64,000 bases of DNA from positions 4,944,754-5,008,753 of the forward strand of contig BCKC01000003.1 of the NCBI GenBank assembly GCA_001600455.1, read 5' to 3'. Origin of the DNA: Endocalyx cinctus (lineage: Eukaryota > Ascomycota > Sordariomycetes > Amphisphaeriales > Apiosporaceae). Positions 1 to 10,961 of this stretch are shown here, in pieces (the stretch's first letter is position 1; each line of letters starts with the position of its first letter). The position numbers and the translations under genes are program-made. A model generated the notes under the pieces. It worked only from the letters and a program-made list of their open reading frames with translations, searched no databases and was not told the origin of the DNA.

Positions 1-3000
1 TGCACACTACCCGGAGCCGAGCTCATAGTCGCATCTTCTCTTTCAACCACTCCCTCGTCTGGAGCGGCCGTGGCATCTTTCATATCTACGTCTTCATCCT
101 CCTCGTCTGGGTCTGGCGGTCCCTCTTCCTCTTCTTCCTCGTCTTCGTCGATCTGGTTTTCGTTCTCTTGTTCGTCTTTTTCGTTGCCCTCAACAGCCGG
201 TGTCTTACTACCAGACGCGGAGGCGGAACTGCGCGATTTGGTATTGGTGTTATTATTAGTACCGACGGACGACGGCTTCGGTCCTTCCTGCGCCCGCAAA
301 AATGCTTGTTCCGCCTTCCGAAGTATATCTGCTCTTCTAACCCCCGCCTTTCGAGCAGGTTTTTGAGCTCCCGCTTCCGCTGCACTTGCCGGGGCGCCAG
401 CATCTTTATCTGCACCGGCTCCTTCCATGCCCGAATTTTCATGTGATGGTGGATTAAGTATGTTGCTAAACGAGTTAGCTGGTTTGGCCTCGGAGGCGGC
501 CTTCTCTTTCTCTTTCTCTTTCTCCTTCTCCTTTTCCTTCTCTTTTTCTTGATTCCGGGCAGCTTCTTCCATCTTCAAACGTTCCTGCTGTTCTCGCTCG
601 GCAATAAGAGTTGCAACTGGAGGACCAGGCAGCGTTCTGCCTATCTCAAAGTATATTGCCATGTAACAATCGGTGATCAGATCGTCGATAGCGCCTACTT
701 TCATGAGTCCCGCGTTAAGTTTTTTAAGTTCGATAGTCTCCTGGAGCGCGCTAAGGGCTGCGTTGGAAGAATCAGGATCTGATGACCAATCATTGATACG
801 GGCAGCAATGATCTCGAACTCTTCAGGCGTTGTCGATTTGAAGTCCTCTTCGGAGACGGGAGAGACTTGGTACGTCTGACGTAGCAGGCGAAGATAGGAC
901 ATACAACATGCCGCCCACAGATCATTGAAGTGGTAGAAATCAGCCCCTTTTTTGCGTAATCGACGAAGGAGAGCTTCAAAATTGACTCGATCTTTTAGTA
1001 CCGTCAAAAGTTTCACGACAAAACGTACATATTGCTCCGTGTATACGTGATGTCGGCCAGGGCGTTCAGCATCGCACTTCCAAACATTCATTACCATCGT
1101 CTTCGTAATCATCGATTCTCGGAGGACACCAAAGGCAGCCATAGCTTGAAGGTATCCTGAATCTTCAACTTTATCGTCAAACAAGATCCGGGCATGTCGC
1201 ATAATAATGCGATGCTGCCAGTTCGATCTGTCCTTCTCCTTGAGATGCGTGAGAGTCTTAATAATAAATGTTTCCCAATCTTCCGGGTCGCTGATCTCAT
1301 ACCGCTCTCCCTTCTGAATGGCATATGGTTGACGCTGGAGAATGTCCGCGGCTTGTTGCGGTCCAATATCGCCAAGCATTACTAGTTTATGCAGGACAGA
1401 AACGATTTTATAGTGAGGCTCTAGAATCGGATCTTGACCGTGGCGTGGTTTCGGAAGCAACGACACTATTTCAACAGCCGTCTCGAGGGCGTCGACGACA
1501 TCTTCAACAGTTGGATGATGCCGCCCGCGTATTTCATCAAGATCTGGGGGCGGTTTCTGATACATCTTCCATATACATTTGGATAACATGTAAGGATTCC
1601 TATTTCATAGATATCAGTATAGGTTAGAAAAACATAAAATACATATGGATAACTTACTTCCAGTTCTTAGGCTTAAGCTTCATAGCTTTCCTGAACAGTC
1701 TCGCTGCGTATGTCCACACGTGGTATTCATCCATCCGAGAATGAGCATCTTTGGTATCAGCACCAGTGTCATGTATATAATATCGTTTTTCTATATTGAG
1801 GAAAGGCTCCATAGCAAAGGGCTCCCGGCTGGAGGCGTACATACGCATACCGAACATGTGGTAGAGGTCATGCATAGCATCGGCGCTCTCTCCGACGACT
1901 TCGTTCACTACATCGCGAGAGTGGGAGAGAGCGAGTGTATAGCAATGAATTGCGCTCCGCTGGTTTTTAACTAGTTCTGTCCTCTCTTTATTCATTTTAT
2001 CAGCGGTCCAGAGTACAGATTCGTCGAGTTCGTAGTCAAAACACTCCGCAAGCCGGAACCAAGCGTCCCATTGGTCGGGAGTAAACTGTAGCTGCTGGCG
2101 GAGAAAAGTTGCCCCCATACGCAGATCATCCGTAGCGCCTGGCGTTTGACGTCGGTTCAGGTCAACACCCTTGAATTTTGTGAAGGCGATCATGCCTAGC
2201 AGAAAGAACCATCTATGTTTAGCCAGCACGCTATCCGTGGTGTTCACGCTGACGGCATTGACGGCTACGTTACCCTTGAAGGCTTCGTAGAGAAGGCGGG
2301 GATCAATCGATTGCTGTAGGGTTTGGGTGAAAATCCGTAGATTCTGAATAAGCTGCTGGTTAGACTTGGTCTGTCCGATAGCTTGTTGCATGTGTTCAAT
2401 CGTATTTTTCAGATCCGACTTAAGTAAGTCCTTCATCGGAATTTCATTGGCGAGGGCAGATATCCTGTCAACCAGAGCCATTGTATTCCGCCGCTCTAAC
2501 TTCTCGGATGGACACCCATGATCCTGAACTTCAGAGAGTCCAACACCCAGCTTCAAACCATACAGATCGTAAAGAACTTGGCCGAGGTAGTCCTCCCAGT
2601 TGTCGATCAGGCTCTGCTTAAGCAGCTCCACTCGCATCATCTTAAGGAAGATTTTGTTCGACGCCTTGCAGAACTTCCGTAAACCCAACACCTGGTGAAT
2701 GGCTGCTAAATAATCTGCTTGGTCGTTTTCTGGAGTCGTGAAGTTTGCTGGATGCTGTGTCATACCATATTTTATTAGCGTGTATAGAAGAGACCAGCTC
2801 CTAGTCTGCATTTCACGAAGTTTGGTCAGGTAAGACTGAAACGTTGCCCCAGTAGAGCAATGCTGCATCATTCCGACACGAACTTCGTCTTCGTACATGC
2901 AAGTTACATGGAGCAAGCAGGTCAATTTAGTCAAGGCCGATATGCTGGAGCTTAGATGGTCGTCGTCTATAATGTCAAAAGCGTTCGGCACATTAAGCGA

Positions 3001-5781
3001 TATGGTAAGAGCCCTAATGAGCAAGTCATCCAGAAATGTGAGCATCTGTAAAAACAGAGGACGTTTCACTTCATCGGAAGCTTTGAGATACGTTTCTTTC
3101 TCAAAGTCTCCTACTACCATCTCAATACCCCTTAAAAGACAAGAAAACTCTTTAGTCGAATAATCAATCGCGTTGTAGGCTTCACTGAGACGAGTCCAAA
3201 GAAATAAGCGCAGTTCCGTACTCGTCCCAAGGAGGAACTTCCAAAGATCGCGCAGTCCTTGGCTTGCAAATTCAGAGATGGGTATCTGATCCTCATTTGA
3301 GATTCGTACCATAGCTTGTGGCTCTTCACGAGTGGTGGCGTCAGGACCAGTCATTGAATAATAGACGGAGGAGGGATTCAGAACGGGTTCCAAGCTCTCG
3401 ATAATGGCAACGGGATCTTTCACGTCGTTTTGGAAAAGTCCAAGAAAGAAGTCCATTGTAGTTAATTTGGAGATTTCTCTATCAGCTGCGTCCACCGAGA
3501 CCTCTGGCATGACGGCATTATTTGGTAGTAGAATGATGGCGTCTTCCTGATCGTCGACTAGCTGATCACGGAGGCTTTTCCAGCACTGTAGTAGATGGTC
3601 TCTGGTGACGCCATCGGTCATTGTGACCAAGAAGACGGAGGACCACATAAATCGCATGGACAAAGAATTGTTGAAATTTTCGGGTCGGTCTTGGCTCATC
3701 TGCGACGCGTAGGAGAACCATCGGCCGAGTCGCCCTTTAGTCTCGGTCCTGATAGTTAAATCCACGGCACTGTTAGGATTCGTGATACGCTCGTAGACAT
3801 CCAAATGCAACTCGAAAAGCATCTGTACAATACGGTCAATGGTCCCGAGAGTTTCAAGAGGATCCGGGGACGAATTATAATTAGCATGTTCATATTTGAT
3901 TCGGTTGTATATGTCTTCGTCAAGATGACTGATCACTTGGACGACGGCTGTCTTCATCGAATCGGACCATTTACTCTGGGTGTACGTCTCGCTAATGTGT
4001 TGGATCCATTCATAAGCGATATCTTGAACGGTAATCCAGTTGTCATTGACCCTCTGGGCAAACTTCTTCAAGCCTCTGGTATCGGGAAAATCGGGTGTAT
4101 GTGGTTTATTTTGGGACGAGGGTTTTGAATGCTCAAGAAAAGAAGACACGCCGATAATGGATTTTTCTTTCTTATTCAGAACAGCTTTTGTATTCTCGTC
4201 GCTAAATTTAATCAAAGAATCCCTCAGATCGACCATGATTGGTTGCGCCAGTTTCGAAGTTCGTGTCTCGGAGGCGCAAGAATCGAGTACTTCAGCCAGC
4301 CTGTCCAACGTGTCTCTATCCGTCACACCTAAGTTTTCGACCATATTACGTGTCATCTGAAAGAGGTTCTGGTCGGCAGCCTGGAAAGGCTGGAGCTGAG
4401 CGGCAACCAAAGTGCTAGGATCCATGACATCCCCGGCCGTGGTACGGCGAGTTCTCTTACTTCTCTTCTGATCGACGACTTCCTCTTCGGTTCCCTCCGG
4501 TAATCCAGCAACCGATTGAGATCGTTTTCGAGAAGCGGTAGAAAGACGCGTATCAACTGGACGATCATCTCCGGAAGCATTTATGCTGTCGGCACGGTTT
4601 TCGTTGGCAGCCTCAATCTCTTGGTGTAACTGCTGCGTAGGCGAAAGGCCGGAAGGCGAGGATGCAGCTATGACAATAGTATCGGCTATTTTCTCTGGTT
4701 TCGGCCGTTCCACCAACAGTTGGTGATCGTAATCTTCCGGGGCGTCAGGGAAATCCGGAAGCTCAATGGCGATAGACCGGCGGCCTACTCCTTCGGTCAC
4801 GACGGCACGAACCAGAGCCATACCCAGGCCAGCCCAGGATGCTTCCGTGACGTGAAGGAGTAGATGCGAAGAGGACTGGTCAGGGTCTACCACCGATACA
4901 GACGGAGCGAGGGACTGGATAGGATTAGACAGAAATGGGAGGGGGTCAAGAAATTTTTTCCAAGGTACAGGAATAGATTTCTTGATATAAGGGATCATTA
5001 TAGGATGTGACAAAGCCATTCCATCGGAAAGAACCTCGAGTTGGGTCTTTAATTGTTCACCGGCGAAACCCTCGGCCAAGGATGGCGGCTCAACTTCGTC
5101 TACGGCCGGATCATCGTCCAGTTCGATGGCAGCCTCTAGACAATAACGACTTACGCGAGCGCTGTTAAGAAATGCGGCGACGCGGGCAGCGCGCCTCCAA
5201 AGCTCCGCGTCCGATGGGTCATGATCTAAGGCAGTGCTAAATTCGTATAATGCCCGCTTAGCTCTATCGACGACGTGGGGGTCCTCAAAGACAGATTGAT
5301 CTTTGACGGCAAGCGAAGCCGACTTGACATGATGCTTGATCTCGTCCAAGATGAATTGGCCGTGATTTTTGTATGCCAGATAGAGAGTTTGCGGTAAACT
5401 ACTAGCGCTACCATCTATATCAGCTTGAGAGGCGTCGAGGGCTTGAGCTAAGGATAATTCGAGGGGGAGGTGACGAGAATCCGAGTGTCGGTCGGCGCGC
5501 TCGAAATCGGTGGTACTTTCAGGATATTTAAAAATTTCGGATTCGAAAAGGTGATCGTAGGCTTTAGTAGCGTCTTCGTAATGGTGGTGCCCTTGAGCAT
5601 GAAGCTTCAGGGCCGTATGGAAACGTTTCAGAGCTTCATCGATTTGGAGTTCGCGATCGATATTAACTTCTTCGTCGATATTTTCTTCGGGTTCAAGATT
5701 GATAGCGGAAAAGGCAGGCTGGGCAAGATTTAGTACTGAAAATCATAAGACGACGTCTTCAACAGAGATATATCATACCAT
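1..5781 (-). CDS. hir3: HIR complex subunit HIR3 (histone transcription regulator 3), C-terminus off window
   Basis: Large subunit of the HIR histone chaperone complex (CABIN1 family), which deposits H3-H4 independently of replication and represses histone genes in the nucleus. Exons on the minus strand: 5781-5779, 5718-1658 and 1599 to the window edge, with introns 5719-5778 (60 nt) and 1600-1657 (58 nt). The first coding exon is only the ATG; the intron has a perfect TACTAA branch site before CCCAG, giving a start MPAFSAINLEPEENIDEE that fits the family. About 1,887 codons are visible: an N-terminal TPR-like region, a long helical middle, then a Lys-Glu run encoded by a CTTTTC-type repeat (about 500-550) and a very acidic stretch near the edge. 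No stop is reached, so the protein is 3'-truncated by the window only. It is divergent from the exomer gene at 6829. The family call is strong; the exact start rests on splice signals. Confidence 0.88.
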
Positions 5782-6327
5782 CCTCTCAACTTGTGGTCAT
5801 TAGACCGTGAAGACCTTTAGCATGATACGTTGCTATTTCTTTTAGTAGAATATACCTAGTACTAACTTTGACTTGACTTATATGAATCGGATGTCACAAG
5901 TTACAAGTTACAGAATAGTTATATTCGTAAATTAGAAGGCATTATCATTATATTTATTTTGCGTATCGGTATTGAATAATTGAATAGGTATTATCAAGTA
6001 GTAAATAATATAAAAGTGAGATTCATTATACTCGATATCATATAAAGAAAATCTTGTCTTGTAATCTTGTGGCTAAGGTTGGTTTTGTCGCGACTTTAGG
6101 AGCAACTGAATAGCATAAACGCGTGTATCTGCGACATTGTCTTAGCGTAGATATTAAAGATATTACAGCTGTACAGTAGCTAAAAAGGGTCGATCTCGGC
6201 CTTTTAGTCTTCTATAATAAGTACTTAAGTACTTAACTACCTAACAGCCTAGGTATCAGCGTATCGGCGTCTGTACGGAGTAGGATTACTCCATACATTA
6301 TTATTTCGTACGGATACCAACCTTGGC

Positions 6328-6359
<32 letters not shown>

Positions 6360-6828
6360 GTGTACTCTGTCAGTACCTAGGGATTCAGGGATTCATCCAT
6401 GGATATGGATAGATCCATGAATTAGGTAGGTACTTGGCATCTATGGATAGTAGAGATAATGAATGGTTTGTGGCGTTTGTGGCTGGAGCTTAGTATCTCC
6501 AGTACTCCGTACTTGTAGTATAGAAAGTTGAATAGGGCATAAATACTTAAGTCCTTAAGTAGCATAATAAGTAGTTCAAGCCAACTATCAGTACGACGAC
6601 ATTTAATTTATCTGAAGCTCTCCAAAGCAATAAACTAGGTAATCAATTGATCGCAACCAAACATATAGCCTTTTGAACCTTTTCAACTTTACACAACGCA
6701 TTTTTGATTTGAATTAAGCTTTTTTTTTTCCTTTACCAAATTCATCCCAAGAACAGGTTTGCTATATAAATTTGGTACTTGGTGTAGTCGAGACTTTTAG
6801 TAGGTCGAGAAGCTCCCGATCTACCACC
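5782..6828. promoter_or_regulatory. Divergent intergenic region between HIR3 and BUD7
   Basis: About 1 kb separates the two start codons and must carry both promoters. It is AT-rich and holds a TACT tetranucleotide run (6328-6359), several palindromic AAGTACTTAAGTAC and CCTAGGTA-type motifs (about 6220-6255 and 6545-6560), and a poly-T stretch near 6720. No coding frame or tRNA is evident. Confidence 0.6.
6328..6359. repeat. TACT tetranucleotide microsatellite
   Basis: Eight uninterrupted copies of a TACT/TTAC unit in the HIR3-BUD7 divergent promoter, seen directly. Confidence 0.9.
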
Positions 6829-9255
6829 ATGCCTGCGCCAGCAGTGCCAGAGTATGTCCAATTTCTATTCCTCAATCACCACCTCATCCAAGCCGTTAAT
6901 CAATATATTAACTATAATCTCTGCCAGAATCTCGGAAGAGCTTCTCCACGAATCAATCGACGCGCGTACCGAATCCTTAGCCTCCTTACGAGAACTTGGC
7001 CCTCCAGATCTAGTACATCTCCTGAAGCAGAATCTTCGAAATGCCGGAAAACAGGTAAATTATTCCACCATCCCCGTCATGGCTTATAAAAGATAACTCA
7101 TACCTGCGTTACCCTCAGGCCGGAGTATACCACCACGTCACCGGTGTCGATGCCTCGTCTTCCGCCAGTCTTGCCGCGTATATAAACACCCTTACCTATA
7201 AAGAGCACGGTCAAACTGCTACACATAAGATTGTCGAAGGAATATTCTGTTGCTACAATGCCTTTTCCAGGTTGGATATGCGAGTACACGTTTCCATCCC
7301 CGGAACTGTAGAGGCTTATTGCGTCGACGAGCGCGGCGATAAACGAAAAGCAACCGAAGAGTTATGGCTAGAAACCTATCTTTGCAGCGTCTTGCGCGCC
7401 TACTCCTACGCAGATGATGGAAGTGGAGACACTATCAGGAAGATTATGGGCGTCAGACGATTCAATCCCGTCACTAATACCGAGGCCGAACATCGCTTCT
7501 TGAGCGCCGCCGAAACATTATTCTTTCGAGGTTCGCTATCCCCCCTCCCCCCCCCCCCCCCCCTTTTTTTGGGTACCGTCCAATTTTGAATTGTCCCTAT
7601 ATACTAACTAAAACGTACGTTCAGGTTGGCAATTGGGCTCGGACTCGGTTGTTCAGGTACCAAACAATGTTTCAAATCATCTTACCTCGGGTCTACTGAA
7701 ATATTTTCACACTACTGGACGTTTCACTTCAGCCATCAACTTGTTCGAGAAGCTCAGAACGCAAAATGTCGAAGTTTCCTCCTTGCTCGCAAAGGTGCTC
7801 TTTATGGGTCATGAAGAGGTGCAGGGAATACGGGTATTATACCAAGCTCTCAAGGACTCACCCATGGACTACGTCATGTTAGATACCCAAGCCGAATTCC
7901 TCCTCAAGAAAGGTCTAGCGGCCGAAAACGCCACCCAAAAAGAGGAGCGCTTAAAGATGGCTTTGGGCTGTGCCGACCGTGGTACCATTGCCGCGCCGAG
8001 CGAGTTCAGCACTTGGGCAAGACTAGCTCAGGTCTACGTGGCGTTAGAGGACTGGGAAAACGCGCTTACTATACTGAACTCGTGTCCCATGTTCACTTAC
8101 CAAGATAAGGATGCGCCGATGATGCCGGAGCCGAAAGAGGTCTTCCTTCCCACTCTGCCGGAGACTCGCCTGGACGAGATCGACAGCGAACCAGAGCACC
8201 GATACTCGGAGCAGGTAGATCCGAGCCTGATGAACTTGCGTGCTGCATCCTACCGGGGTACTTTCAAACTGGCGTATAATATTCTTACCGAAATGACTGC
8301 TAAGATCGGGTGGGACCAGCTTCTCAAGATTCGTAGCACCGTATTTGTCATGGAAGACGAATACAGAAGCGATAGGCAAGACGCGATCGCGACAACGCAG
8401 GCGCCTCCGAACCGCAACCCTAGCACGGACGGACTTCGGGGAACACCCGAGCCCCCCACCAACGGTGATCAGGATGGTGACGAAGAGAATGACGACGAAG
8501 AGAATGACAACGAAGATGAAGAAAAGAAGAAGCCGGCCGATACAGAGTCTGCCGCTCCCACGTTGACAAATGGTACCGAAGAGAACTCAGTCGAGAAACC
8601 TACTCATACCATCGATCCTAACCTAGTCAAGGCTGATGGCGACACCGTAGGTTTTCATCTCTTATTCCCTCCCTCCCCAAAGATATCACGTTACTAACGT
8701 AAAATATTACAGACTGGGACCACGGACGAACATCTCTCTCGCTTAAATAACAAGCGTCTATGCGAGAGATGGCTCGACAGTCTTTTCATGGTCTTGTATG
8801 AAGATTTACGCGTCTACACGATATGGCGAACGCAAATGGCGCAATACAGGGCACAGTCGATGCAGTACAAGAAATCGGCCGAAGAGTGGGAAATTCTGGG
8901 AGCACTCGCCGAACGTCTCCAGCATCACGACGAGGCAGTAGAGGCCTACAGGGCATGCCTCGCGGCGCGGTTCAGCCCGAAAGCGCTTTCGGGCATCTTA
9001 CGCGTCTTTGAGAAACAAAAGAACAGCAGGGACACGATCGCGGCAACGATCCGGCTCGTAACTTGGCAGTACCGCTGGTACTCGGAGTTTTCGCCGGAGT
9101 TGCTTCACACAATACGAGTACTTATCGAGGAAGAGGGGGCAGTCAAGGTTCGGTCGATTATCCAAGCGACGAGCTTACCTCAGGCCGTACTCGATCTGAC
9201 GCACCATTACGCCGCTCTGTGCGCTACTTTCAGAAGCAGCGGCACCGACGGTTAG
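6829..9255 (+). CDS. bud7: Exomer cargo adaptor, ChAPs family (BUD7/BCH1-like)
   Basis: Chs5-Arf1-binding protein family (Bud7/Bch1/Chs6/Bch2). These proteins form the exomer coat with Chs5 at the trans-Golgi and take chitin synthase and other cargo to the plasma membrane. Five exons: 6829-6851, 6928-7054, 7119-7530, 7625-8646 and 8713-9255, giving 708 residues. Intron 1 has a GTATGT donor, a TTAAC branch and a GCCAG acceptor; splicing it joins MPAPAVPE to ISEELLHESI in frame, so I prefer this start to the in-intron ATG at 6854. Family hallmarks are RELGPPDLVHL near residue 38, HVTGVDASSSASL, and SIPGTVEAYCVDERG, followed by TPR-like helices. An acidic, low-complexity insert lies near 8470-8540. 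Intron 3 holds a long C(n)T(n) tract. Which of the four yeast paralogues it matches best cannot be settled by eye. Confidence 0.88.
7540..7570 (+). repeat. Compound C(n)T(n) tract inside BUD7 intron 3
   Basis: A run of C, with one T near its start, followed by seven T. It lies in the third intron (7531-7624) of the exomer gene, upstream of the CAG acceptor at 7622-7624. Similar C-then-T tracts occur at 11509 and 39398, and a related one at 63175. Confidence 0.85.
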
Positions 9256-9928
9256 TTAACATAGTTTATAATCATGGAGGCGGGTTGTATTATAGTATGG
9301 GATATACCAGTCTATGAGACGACAAAAGTTCACTAATGACATGAATGAGTAGAGGGCGTATGGAGACAATTTTGAAATGAACAAAAGAACAAGTGTCAAA
9401 TGCAGGAGTGGAGGTCTATTTATCCTCACACATATTGACTTACTTACGTATTTACTTCAGCCATACCATGCGGCGTATCTTAAAAGAACATGCCTAAAAT
9501 ATTACCCCTTATTTCTATCTTGACTAATAATAGTGAGAAACGAATCAAGTATCATGTTAATATACATATATATACTCTGAATGGTGCTGGTGTTGATTTG
9601 TTTAAACCCCCCAAGTGTAAAATCGTCAGCTACATCATTTCGGGGGTTGGAGATACCCTTGGACGTCTGATTTCCCCTAATCTGATTGGGTTAGACAACT
9701 AACGTTCTAGTGGGTCATTAATGATGTCATCATATCTGAAAACTCCAAGAGCACATGGTAGAAGAGCACTGCGTCATAAAATAAAGAAGATGTATATGAT
9801 AGAAAAGGGATTCGAATTAAAATGATACTCAATTGATTAATATAATAATAACAGAAAATATTGAGAAGGGAGATGAAACTCAAAGGGTGAGGAGATAAGA
9901 TCGAAGTAGCACGAATTCACGATTCGTT
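9256..9928. other. Intergenic, BUD7 to SAM carrier
   Basis: 673 bp, AT-rich, between two genes on the same strand. It presumably holds the BUD7 3' end and the carrier promoter. I see no convincing ORF or RNA gene. Confidence 0.5.
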
Positions 9929-10961
9929 ATGGGTGACGACTCGACGCATTACCAGGTAATGCTGGTAAGTCTATTGCATACCCAACATCTCACCAATCGC
10001 TTAATACTAACTAAGGGGAGGGACCGTTTAGGCCGGCGCCGCAGCAGCATTCACAGTCGACCTCCTCATCTACCCCCTAGACACCCTGAAGACACGTCTT
10101 CAAAGCCGAGATTTCTTAAGCACATCTTCCTCCTCCTCTTCCCCATCATCATCACCATCTCCCCTGAAAGGTCTGTATCGCGGCTTAGGTCCCGTCATCC
10201 TCGCCACCTTACCCGCCGCAGGTACCTTTTTCGCCACGTACGAGGCCGGCAAGAAACTTTTCCTATCCCCTTCTTCGCCCTTGCCCCAGCCCGTCGGACA
10301 CGTCCTCGCGAGCGGCGTCGCGGAATGCGCTTCCTGCGCCGTCTTGGCCCCGGCCGAACTCTTGAAGGTCAGGGCCCAGGTTTCTTCTTCTCCTTCTTCT
10401 TCTTCTTCTTCTTCTTCCTCTTCCTCTTCGTCGTCTTCGTCTCGTAAAAGCGGCGTAACTTCCGCGGTAGCCTCGACGAGGAACCAGCTCTGGCCGGGGT
10501 ACAAAGCCCTCGTTGCGCGTAATCTGCCGTTCACGGCGATACAGTTTCCCATATTCGAGGCGGCGAGGACGCGCTTACGTTCGGCGCGGAGCGAGGGGAA
10601 GGGGAAGGGGAAGGGGAAGCTTAGCGAAGTCGCGACGGAGACGGCCGCCAGCGCGGCTTTCGCGGGAGCGGTCTCCGCGTGGATCACGACGCCCATGGAC
10701 GTCGTCAAGACGAGATTGATGCTCTCGGATGCGGGAGGCAACGGAACCGAGGAGGTTCGGAAACGGAGCGAGAGCGGAATCGCGGTCGCGAAAAGGGTCT
10801 ACCGGGATATGGGTTCCAGAGGATTGTTTCGCGGCGCGGGTCTGAGGAGCGCGTGGACGGCTCTGGGGAGTGGCCTGTATCTGGGCACGTATGAAGTTGC
10901 GAAAGTTTGGCTTACCTCTAATGATATAGAAGAAGGTGTAGATAAGGATTGGGCTGGGTAG
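9929..10961 (+). CDS. PET8: Mitochondrial S-adenosylmethionine carrier (SLC25A26/PET8-like)
   Basis: Inner-membrane carrier of the SLC25 family, probably importing S-adenosylmethionine into mitochondria in exchange for S-adenosylhomocysteine. Exons 9929-9964 and 10032-10961 (intron 67 nt, GTAAGT donor) encode 321 residues. CAG/GTAATG nine bases earlier is an alternative in-frame donor, but GTAAGT fits consensus better. Three carrier signatures are visible, one per repeat: PLDTLKTR, PAELLKVR and PMDVVKTR. The first helix reads QVMLAGAAAAFTVDLLIYPL, the SAM-carrier pattern. Two low-complexity insertions are unusual: a poly-Ser loop after PAELLKVRAQV encoded by a TCT/TCC repeat (about 10383-10440), and an EGKGKGKGK stretch (about 10593-10620). 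A 213-residue antisense ORF over this gene is only a shadow of its GC-rich coding. The substrate is inferred from resemblance to PET8, not proven. Confidence 0.82.
10383..10440 (+). repeat. TCT/TCC repeat encoding a poly-Ser loop in the carrier
   Basis: Imperfect TCT/TCC/TCG trinucleotide run within the carrier CDS, encoding about 20 serines in the loop after the second PxE/D-K/R signature. Confidence 0.85.

Noticed and set aside
6854..7096. ATG at 6854 as the start of the exomer gene
   Set aside because: It lies inside a good 76-nt intron; starting at 6829 and splicing gives a better N-terminus.
10100..10741. 213-codon antisense ORF over the SAM carrier
   Set aside because: It is the reverse reading of a GC-rich repeat-containing CDS; its poly-Glu mirrors the TCT repeat and it has no family resemblance.
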